Assembly: GCF_022288825.1 (NCBI RefSeq) | Contig: NZ_JAKOOW010000014.1 | Coordinates: 333 to 64,332 of the forward strand | Length of the DNA: 64,000 nt | Origin: Kingella pumchi | GTDB taxonomy: Bacteria; Pseudomonadota; Gammaproteobacteria; Burkholderiales; Neisseriaceae | Direction of reading: 5' to 3' | Shown: positions 58,770-64,000 of the stretch, one piece after another | How positions within the stretch are numbered: position 1 is the stretch's first letter | How the letters are laid out: the number at the start of each line of letters is the position of its first letter | Translations under genes and position numbers: made by a program | Notes under the pieces: model-generated | Told to the model about the DNA's origin: nothing | The model's database searches: none | Seen by the model: only the letters and a program-made list of their open reading frames with translations

Positions 58770-59833
58770 AACTGCTGACCCGCTACCTGATCCGCCGCCT
58801 GAGCGTTTCCACCCTGCTTGCGCTCTTTGCCCTACTCGCGCTCTACAGCTTTCTTGATTTGATTAACGAAGTCGGCAGCATCGGCACCAACAACTACACC
58901 GGCGCCACCGCCTTTTTCTACGTGCTGATGAAAACCCCCGCCCATGCCTACCAGCTGATGCCGCTGGCGGTACTGATCGGCGGCCTGTTTGCCTTCAGCC
59001 AGCTTGCCGGCAGCAGCGAAATGGCCGTTATCAAAACCAGCGGCATGAGCAGCGGCCAGATTATCCGTATCGCACTCGGCTTCAGCCTGATTTTCGCCAC
59101 CGCCACCGCCTGCCTGGGCGAATGGCTGGCACCCGAACTCAGCCGCCGCGCCGACACCATGAAAAGCACCGCCAAAACCGGCCGCGTCAGCAGCGCCGCC
59201 AACGGCCTGTGGATCAAACAGTCCGACAGCATGGTCTATATCGCCGAAATGCTGCCCGACCACAGCCTGCAGGGCATCAAAATCTGGCGCTACGGCAGCG
59301 ATTTCAAACTCACCGAAGCCGTTGCCGCCCAAAGCGCCGTCGTCCATACCGACTACTGGCTGCTGCAGGATGCCCAAAGCAGCCGGCTGGACGACAATGC
59401 CGTGCACACCAGCCGTGAAGCCCAGCGCCGCTGGCCAAACAATATCGGCGGCAAACTGCTCGACATCCTGCTGGTCAAACCCGAGCAAATGCCGCTCAGC
59501 GCGCTCACCGGCTACATTCGCTATCTGGAAGACAACGGCCAGCAGACCCAAGAATACCGCGTCGCCTGGTGGAACAAACTGGTGTACCCAATCGCCACCA
59601 TCGTAATGGCGCTGGTGGCGCTGGCCTTCACCCCCCAATCCGGCCGCCACACCAATATGGGCCTGCGCCTTTTCGCCGGCATTTGCTTGGGGCTGCTGTT
59701 TTTCTTTGCCGGACAGTTTTTCGGCTTCACCACCCGTCTCTACGGCGTCCCCGCCTTTGTCTCCGCCACCCTGCCCACCTTAGCCTTTGCCCTGTGGGCG
59801 GTGTATCTGATCCGCAAACAAGAGCGCCGCTAG
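58766..59833 (+). CDS. lptG: LPS export permease LptG
   Basis: A 355-residue partner of LptF. It begins MKLLTRYLIRRLSVSTLLAL; helices 1-3 are followed by a periplasmic jellyroll (about 125-255) and helices 4-6, with the conserved AWWNKLVYPIATIVMALVAL motif. It shares ATGA with the lptF stop. A strong uptake-sequence terminator ends the operon. Confidence 0.96.
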   Translation: MKLLTRYLIRRLSVSTLLALFALLALYSFLDLINEVGSIGTNNYTGATAFFYVLMKTPAHAYQLMPLAVLIGGLFAFSQLAGSSEMAVIKTSGMSSGQIIRIALGFSLIFATATACLGEWLAPELSRRADTMKSTAKTGRVSSAANGLWIKQSDSMVYIAEMLPDHSLQGIKIWRYGSDFKLTEAVAAQSAVVHTDYWLLQDAQSSRLDDNAVHTSREAQRRWPNNIGGKLLDILLVKPEQMPLSALTGYIRYLEDNGQQTQEYRVAWWNKLVYPIATIVMALVALAFTPQSGRHTNMGLRLFAGICLGLLFFFAGQFFGFTTRLYGVPAFVSATLPTLAFALWAVYLIRKQERR

Positions 59834-59862
59834 GACTCAGGTTTTAAGCCATCAAATACCGC

Positions 59863-59902
59863 AAAAAGGCAGCCTGAAAAACTTTCAGGCTGCCTTTTTT
59901 TC
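59863..59902 (+). terminator. Terminator of the lptFG operon
   Basis: AAAAAGGCAGCCTGAAA and TTTCAGGCTGCCTTTTT pair around AAC, followed by TT. It lies 30 bp after the lptG stop and is the clearest uptake-sequence terminator here. Confidence 0.9.
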
Positions 59903-60264
59903 ACTGGGATTTAAAACATACAGAACAAAATGTCAGAAAGCCGGTACTGCTTCGTCTAAACCAAAAAAGCCGATGCACTGCCGGCAAAATGCGGCACAAA
60001 AAAACCGCCCCGCGTTTCGCAACGGGGGCGCAAAAGGAACACAAACCACTACCAAAATGGACTGCACTGCCGGAGACTTTGCTAGGCAGAATTTCCTGCC
60101 GTGCAGTTGGTAGAGCGGATACTACAGACTTTTTCTAAAGATTGCAAACAATAATTGTTATTATTGAGTGTATTTTATGCATGATTATGATTTAAATGTG
60201 TAAAAAGTTTTTTATTTTTGTGTTTTTCTCGGAAATTATCCGTTTTCTCGCGAAAGGAGAGCTT
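59903..60264. other. Long leader region upstream of msrAB
   Basis: No gene is seen. It holds a CGCCCC/GGGGGCG hairpin near 60007-60030, the larger nested hairpin at 60049-60113 and an AT-rich stretch (60140-60235) with AATAATTGTTATTATTG, which has dyad symmetry and could be a Fur-like or other operator. The msrAB promoter is presumably in the AT-rich part. Confidence 0.5.
60049..60113. ncRNA. Candidate structured RNA element upstream of msrAB
   Basis: CTACCA pairs with TGGTAG, ACTGCAC with GTGCAGT, and inside GGCAG with CTGCC around AATTT. The nested stems span 65 bp. It lacks the uptake-sequence core and has no open frame. It may be a leader element, a small RNA or a mobile-element remnant; the evidence is pairing only. 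Confidence 0.4.
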
Positions 60265-61812
60265 GTGAGCACCGTTAATCTCAAAACCGCCGCTTGGTTG
60301 GGCGTGGCTGCTGCCGCCGCGCTTGCCGCCGTCAGATTTTATCCGGACAGCATGGCTGCCCATGCTGCGGATACGCCGTATCAGGCGCTGGCCAAACTCA
60401 AGGTGCAGACGCCGCCGGTGGGAGGCAGCCTGAAAGCCGGCAAACCGACGCTGGTGAAATTCTGGGCGAGCTGGTGCCCCTTGTGCCTGTCGGAACTTGA
60501 GCCGACGCAGGAATGGGCGCGCGACAGCCGTTTTCAGGCTGCCAATCTGGTTACCGTTGCTTCGCCGTCTTATCTCAACGAAAAACCGCAGGCCGGCTTT
60601 GAGGCGTGGTATAAAGGCCTGGATTATCCGCAGCTGCCGGTGCTGACCGACGATGGCGGCCGGCTGGCCAAATCGCTCGGCGTGAACGTCTATCCTTCGT
60701 GGGTGGTGCTGGACGCCAAGGGCGAAGTGGCGCGGATCGTGCGCGGCCGTATCAGCAAAGAGCAGGCGCTGGCGCTGATTGCCGACCCGCAGGCCAAGCT
60801 GCAGGCGGCGCAAAACGTGTTTTACAAAAAATCCGACAACAACAAAGGAAGTCAAGCCATGAATACCCGCACCATCTATCTGGCCGGCGGCTGTTTCTGG
60901 GGATTGGAAGCCTATTTCCAACGCATAGACGGCGTGGTGGACGCAGTGTCCGGCTATGCCAACGGCCGCACCGCCAATCCCAGCTATGAAGACGTTTCCC
61001 ACCGCCACAGCGGCCATGCCGAAACCGTCAAAGTAACCTACGATGCCGACAAACTCAGCCTGGACGACATCCTGCAGTATTATTTCCGCGTCGTCGATCC
61101 CACCAGCCTGAACAAACAGGGCAACGACATCGGCGAGCAGTACCGCAGCGGCATCTATTACACCGACGAAGCCGACCGCACCGTGATTGCCGCCGCCATC
61201 GAGCGCGAGCAGAAAAAATTCAGCCTGCCCGTGGTGGTGGAAAACAAAGCGCTCGAGCACTTTTACGAAGCCGAGGAATACCATCAGGACTATCTGGCGA
61301 AAAACCCCAACGGCTACTGCCACATCGACATCAAAAAAGCCGACGAGCCCCTGCCCGGCAAAGCCGCTTCCGGCTACCGCAAACCGAGCGCGGACGAGCT
61401 TAAAAGCAAACTCACCGCCGAGCAGTACCGCGTAACCCAGGAAGCCGGCACCGAATACGCCTTCAGCCACGAATATGACCGCCTGTTCGAGCCGGGAATC
61501 TACGTCGATGTCGTCAGCGGACAGCCCCTGTTTGCATCGGGCGACAAATTCCAATCTGGCTGCGGCTGGCCCAGCTTCACCCGCCCGATCCGTCCCGACG
61601 CCGTAACCGAGCGCGACGACAACAGCTACAATATGCACCGCACCGAAGTGCGCAGCAGCGGCGCCGATTCCCATCTCGGCCACGTCTTTAACGACGGCCC
61701 CGCCGACAAAGGCGGCCTGCGCTACTGCATCAACGGCGCCGCCCTGCGCTTCGTCCCCGCCGCCAAACTCGACGCCGAAGGCTACGGTGAATGGAAAGAC
61801 CGCGCCAAATAG
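60265..61812 (+). CDS. msrAB: Thioredoxin-MsrA-MsrB methionine sulfoxide reductase (PilB type)
   Basis: A 515-residue three-domain protein. After an N-terminal membrane or signal helix (about 8-23) comes a thioredoxin domain with WCPLC (Cys 71 and 74), then MsrA with AGGCFWGLEAY near 205, then MsrB with CGWPSF and RYCINGAAL near the C-terminus. It repairs methionine sulfoxide (both isomers) in envelope proteins, recycled by DsbD-like partners. The GTG at 60265 has AAAGGAGA upstream; the ATG-like start at 60196 does not fit. Length matches neisserial PilB (about 520). Confidence 0.96.
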   Translation: MSTVNLKTAAWLGVAAAAALAAVRFYPDSMAAHAADTPYQALAKLKVQTPPVGGSLKAGKPTLVKFWASWCPLCLSELEPTQEWARDSRFQAANLVTVASPSYLNEKPQAGFEAWYKGLDYPQLPVLTDDGGRLAKSLGVNVYPSWVVLDAKGEVARIVRGRISKEQALALIADPQAKLQAAQNVFYKKSDNNKGSQAMNTRTIYLAGGCFWGLEAYFQRIDGVVDAVSGYANGRTANPSYEDVSHRHSGHAETVKVTYDADKLSLDDILQYYFRVVDPTSLNKQGNDIGEQYRSGIYYTDEADRTVIAAAIEREQKKFSLPVVVENKALEHFYEAEEYHQDYLAKNPNGYCHIDIKKADEPLPGKAASGYRKPSADELKSKLTAEQYRVTQEAGTEYAFSHEYDRLFEPGIYVDVVSGQPLFASGDKFQSGCGWPSFTRPIRPDAVTERDDNSYNMHRTEVRSSGADSHLGHVFNDGPADKGGLRYCINGAALRFVPAAKLDAEGYGEWKDRAK

Positions 61813-61906
61813 GCAGCCTGAACGAGAAGCAGCCTGAAAACGCAAACACCCGTTTGCCGCATGCGGCCGACGAGTGTTTTCGTACCGACAATCACAAGGA
61901 GCATTT

Positions 61907-62353
61907 ATGGATGCGCAACAAATGTGGCACGAATGCCGGAAAATCTACCCCGCACTCGGCGAACAGGCAAACGCCTGGTCTTTCGGCGTCGAAGCCGACC
62001 ACCTGGCCGATTTGGTTCTGCGCGGCGAAAAAACCGCCACCTCGTCCGCCTACGACCTTTACGCCGTCGATCAAGAAGCCCTGCCGCAGGCCGGCAGCTT
62101 CCATCTGATTTTGGACAGCCGCCACCAGGCAGTCTGCATTATCGAAATCCGCAAAGTCAGCATCCTGCCCTTTTGCCAAGTTCCCGCCGAACACGCCTAC
62201 AAAGAAGGCGAAGGCGACAAAAGCCTTGATTACTGGCGCCGCACCCACCGCGAAGTGTTTTCCCAATGGCTGCATGAAGCCGGACTGGCATTTGGTGAAA
62301 AAAGCAAAATCGTACTCGAAGAATTTTGCAGGATTTATCCGCTTGAAAGCTAA
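61907..62353 (+). CDS. ASCH-domain protein
   Basis: A 148-residue protein with an ASCH (RNA-binding PUA-like) fold: SFGVEADHLADLVLRGEKTA, TSSAYDLY and YKEGEGDKSLDYWRRTHREV are the family pattern. Some relatives hydrolyse N4-acetylcytidine or bind RNA; the role here is unknown. AAGGAG precedes the ATG at 61907. A classical terminator follows. Confidence 0.88.
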   Translation: MDAQQMWHECRKIYPALGEQANAWSFGVEADHLADLVLRGEKTATSSAYDLYAVDQEALPQAGSFHLILDSRHQAVCIIEIRKVSILPFCQVPAEHAYKEGEGDKSLDYWRRTHREVFSQWLHEAGLAFGEKSKIVLEEFCRIYPLES

Positions 62354-62423
62354 AGGCAGCCTGAAAAGTGGGAAAACGGCATTTCAGGCTGCCTGAAACA
62401 ATAAAGGCAGCCTGAAAATATCC

Positions 62424-62449
62424 GCCCGCCATGCTTCAGCGGGCTTTTT
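62424..62449 (+). terminator. Intrinsic terminator after the ASCH gene
   Basis: GCCCGC and GCGGGC pair around CATGCTTCA, followed by TTTTTATT. It lies about 70 bp after the stop, beyond two uptake-sequence stems. Confidence 0.75.
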
Positions 62450-62534
62450 ATTCAAGCACGGCAGCCGTTTTGCCATTCGCAGAAGCAGCTGCCCCGCAGG
62501 CAGCCTGAAACGTCTTTCAGGCTGCCTTTTCCGC

Positions 62535-62546
62535 TATAATGCCGCC
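62535..62546 (+). promoter_or_regulatory. -10 box of folD (TATAAT-GCCGCC)
   Basis: TATAAT at 62535-62540 followed by GCCGCC, 31 bp before the ATG. An inverted uptake-sequence pair (about 62499-62528) takes the place of the -35 region. Confidence 0.5.
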
Positions 62547-62571
62547 GCCTTAAGCCACCTGAAAGACTGCC

Positions 62572-63423
62572 ATGACCGCCATTCTGATCGACGGCAAAAA
62601 AACTGCCGCCCAATGTCTCGAAACCGTCCGCGCCAAAACTGCCGAGCGTGCCGCCGCCGGCCTGCGTCCGCCCGGGCTGGCCGTGGTGCTGGTGGGCGAC
62701 GATCCCGCCAGCGCCGTTTATGTGCGCAACAAAAACACCGCCTGCGAAAAAGCCGGTTTCCAATCCTTTTCCTACCATCTGGCCGCCGACACCGCCGAAG
62801 CCGAACTGCTCACGCTGGTTGATGAATTGAACGCCAATCCCGCAGTAGACGGCATTTTGGTGCAACTGCCGCTGCCGTCGCAGATCGACAGCCAGAAAGT
62901 GCTCGAACGCATCCGCCCCGACAAAGACGTAGACGGCTTTCATCCCTACAACGTCGGCCGCCTTGCCGTGCGCATGCCGCTGATGCGCCCGTGCACCCCC
63001 AAAGGCGTGATGACGCTGCTGGCCGCCTACGGCATCAGCCCCAAAGGCAAGAAAGTGACCATCGTTGGCGCGTCCAATATCGTCGGCCGGCCGCTGATGC
63101 TGGAAATGATGCTGGCCGGCGCCACCCCCACCATCTGCCACCGCTTCACCCTGAATCTTGCCGACGAAGTGGCCGCCGCCGATATCGTTGTCGTTGCCGT
63201 GGGCAAACCCGGGCTGGTGAAAGGCGAATGGATCAAACCCGGCGCAGTGGTGGTCGATGTCGGCATCAACCGCCTGCCCGACGGCAGCCTGTGCGGCGAC
63301 GTCGAATTTGACAGCGCCAAAGAGCGCGCCGGCTACATTACCCCCGTGCCCGGCGGCGTCGGTCCGATGACCATCGCCAGCCTGCTGGAAAACACGCTCG
63401 AAGCCGCCGAACAGCGCGGATGA
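62572..63423 (+). CDS. folD: Methylene-tetrahydrofolate dehydrogenase/cyclohydrolase
   Basis: A 283-residue bifunctional enzyme of one-carbon metabolism. VGDDPASAVYVRNKNTACEK holds the catalytic Tyr and Lys, VQLPLPSQID and PDKDVDGFHP the substrate region, and VGASNIVGRPLMLEM the NADP site; PVPGGVGPMTIASLLENT is the C-terminal signature. A possible ribosome site is GAAAG. It makes 10-formyl-THF for purine and initiator-tRNA formylation. Confidence 0.98.
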   Translation: MTAILIDGKKTAAQCLETVRAKTAERAAAGLRPPGLAVVLVGDDPASAVYVRNKNTACEKAGFQSFSYHLAADTAEAELLTLVDELNANPAVDGILVQLPLPSQIDSQKVLERIRPDKDVDGFHPYNVGRLAVRMPLMRPCTPKGVMTLLAAYGISPKGKKVTIVGASNIVGRPLMLEMMLAGATPTICHRFTLNLADEVAAADIVVVAVGKPGLVKGEWIKPGAVVVDVGINRLPDGSLCGDVEFDSAKERAGYITPVPGGVGPMTIASLLENTLEAAEQRG

Positions 63424-63428
63424 TTTTT

Positions 63429-63462
63429 CAGGCTGCCTTGGCCACAAGGCAGCCTGAAACCC
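63429..63462 (+). terminator. Hairpin after folD
   Basis: TTTCAGGCTGCCTTG and CAAGGCAGCCTGAAA pair around GCCA, 4 bp after the folD stop. The T-run is weak (CCCTTTTCCC). Confidence 0.6.
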
Positions 63463-63489
63463 TTTTCCCTTTATTTTGCGAAACCCGCC

Positions 63490-63987
63490 ATGCACCCCCG
63501 CCAGATAACCGCTGCCGCCCTGCGTACCGCCGCCCTGCTGATACTGCTCAGAACCTTGTCCGCCGCCGTTGCCATTTATGCGGGCAACCGCGAAATCGGC
63601 GCCGATTTGGAAATGACTTACTGGATGCAGGCCGCCAATGCCGCCTGCTGCGTGGTTTTGTGGCTGTTTTCCCTGCCGCTGGCCAAACTGCTGCTGCCCG
63701 CCGCCGAAGCCGCGCCGCAGGAGCCGCCCAAACATCCCGCGCCGTGGCTGACTACCGGCATTGCCCTTATCGGCCTGTTTACGCTGATCGGCGCCCTAAG
63801 CGACGCGCTGTATCTGGCAACGCGGATCAGCTACATCCGCAGCCTGGATGCCGGCGTTTCCGTTTGGCAGACGCTCGATACCGACGGCAAAGCCGCCCTG
63901 CTGATCAACGTGTTCGAACTGCTGGCCGGCGCTTTGCTGCTGTTTCGCGCCGGCGCATTCAGCCGCTGGCTGATACGCCGGATTTAG
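63490..63987 (+). CDS. Membrane protein of unknown function
   Basis: A 165-residue protein with about four helices (AALLILLRTLSAAVAIYAG, CCVVLWLFSLPLAKLLL, a third near 92-115 and a last near 140-155). The N-terminus is amphipathic and basic. No family is recognised. It follows folD with a paired uptake-sequence hairpin between, so it may be independent. An uptake sequence overlaps the right edge of the window. Confidence 0.65.
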   Translation: MHPRQITAAALRTAALLILLRTLSAAVAIYAGNREIGADLEMTYWMQAANAACCVVLWLFSLPLAKLLLPAAEAAPQEPPKHPAPWLTTGIALIGLFTLIGALSDALYLATRISYIRSLDAGVSVWQTLDTDGKAALLINVFELLAGALLLFRAGAFSRWLIRRI

Positions 63988-64000
63988 CTTCAGGCAGCCT

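Larger units (their letters stand above)
1..64000. repeat. DNA uptake sequences (AGGCAGCCTGAA dialect) throughout
   Basis: The 12-mer AGGCAGCCTGAA and its reverse complement TTCAGGCTGCCT occur in almost every intergenic gap and in many genes, often as inverted pairs. A one-base variant, AAGCAGCCTGAA, is also frequent, especially in hairpins with T-runs. In Neisseriaceae these are DNA uptake sequences recognised during natural transformation by the pilus protein ComP; this dialect is the one I recall for Kingella. The density is of the order of one per 0.5 kb by eye; I did not make an exact count. Confidence 0.95.

Noticed and set aside
60175..61845. Minus-strand open frame of 556 codons
   Set aside because: Antisense to msrAB, whose three domains and catalytic cysteines are all present.
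1..64000. tRNA, rRNA, CRISPR array or prophage
   Set aside because: No T-loop/acceptor pattern, no regularly spaced repeats with unique spacers and no phage structural genes were seen on reading both strands; tRNAscan-SE and CRISPR finders would be decisive.

Overview
The window is chromosomal DNA from a member of the Neisseriaceae. The main reason is the very dense DNA uptake sequence AGGCAGCCTGAA (reverse TTCAGGCTGCCT) and its variant AAGCAGCCTGAA, present between nearly all genes and inside many. From memory this dialect is described for Kingella species; the genus is not proven here. Gene content fits the family: fused BirA-CoaX, three-domain MsrAB (PilB type), LptFG and BamE. Most of the window is GC-rich with G/C-ending codons. 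No rRNA, tRNA or CRISPR array was seen.

Layout. 1-8 kb is an accessory segment: the tail of an IS5-type transposase, a YciI protein, a LysR regulator, a one-strand cluster of two alpha/beta hydrolases, an exported flavodoxin and a cupin-carboxymuconolactone decarboxylase fusion, and a Phd/PIN toxin-antitoxin pair. Here the resident uptake sequence is mixed with the GCCGTCTGAA-core forms of other Neisseria, which suggests import. 7.2-9.8 kb is a three-gene operon in which a chorismatase-like enzyme lies between two paralogous proteins of unknown function; this is the best candidate for an undescribed system. 9.9-14 kb holds lepB and lepA separated by a divergent RelA/SpoT-domain protein and a small exported protein.

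14-39 kb is mostly core: serC, a Sel1 protein, birA-coaX plus a SPOR protein, ppx, a HIT protein, an LD-carboxypeptidase, a TraB/GumN protein, an EamA transporter, ppsA, a metallophosphoesterase, a MarR regulator opposite a cytochrome b561 gene broken by a 161-bp MITE-like element, pspC, a zinc CDF transporter, pssA, dapB-bamE, fur, a DUF302 lipoprotein, a MAPEG protein and aat. 39.4-49.6 kb is patchy: two AT-rich islands each with an orphan membrane-protein gene, an ABC importer operon ending in nnrS, a partly duplicated DUF3298 gene, a junction joining a TonB-receptor 5' end to a truncated ubiX, a PAP2 protein, a histidine phosphatase, and a decayed iron/cobalamin-type binding protein. 49.8-64 kb is core again: tmk, a YdcH protein, a TerC-CBS-CorC protein, an aspartate/aromatic aminotransferase, a SIMPL protein, ubiG, accD, lptF-lptG, msrAB, an ASCH protein and folD.

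Linked functions: pssA, lptFG, bamE, lepB and the LD-carboxypeptidase serve the envelope; ubiG, the broken ubiX and the chorismatase-like enzyme could all touch aromatic or quinone metabolism; fur and the two dead iron genes mark iron uptake; msrAB, the flavodoxin and the cupin cluster point to redox defence. Many transcription stops are hairpins built from inverted uptake sequences.
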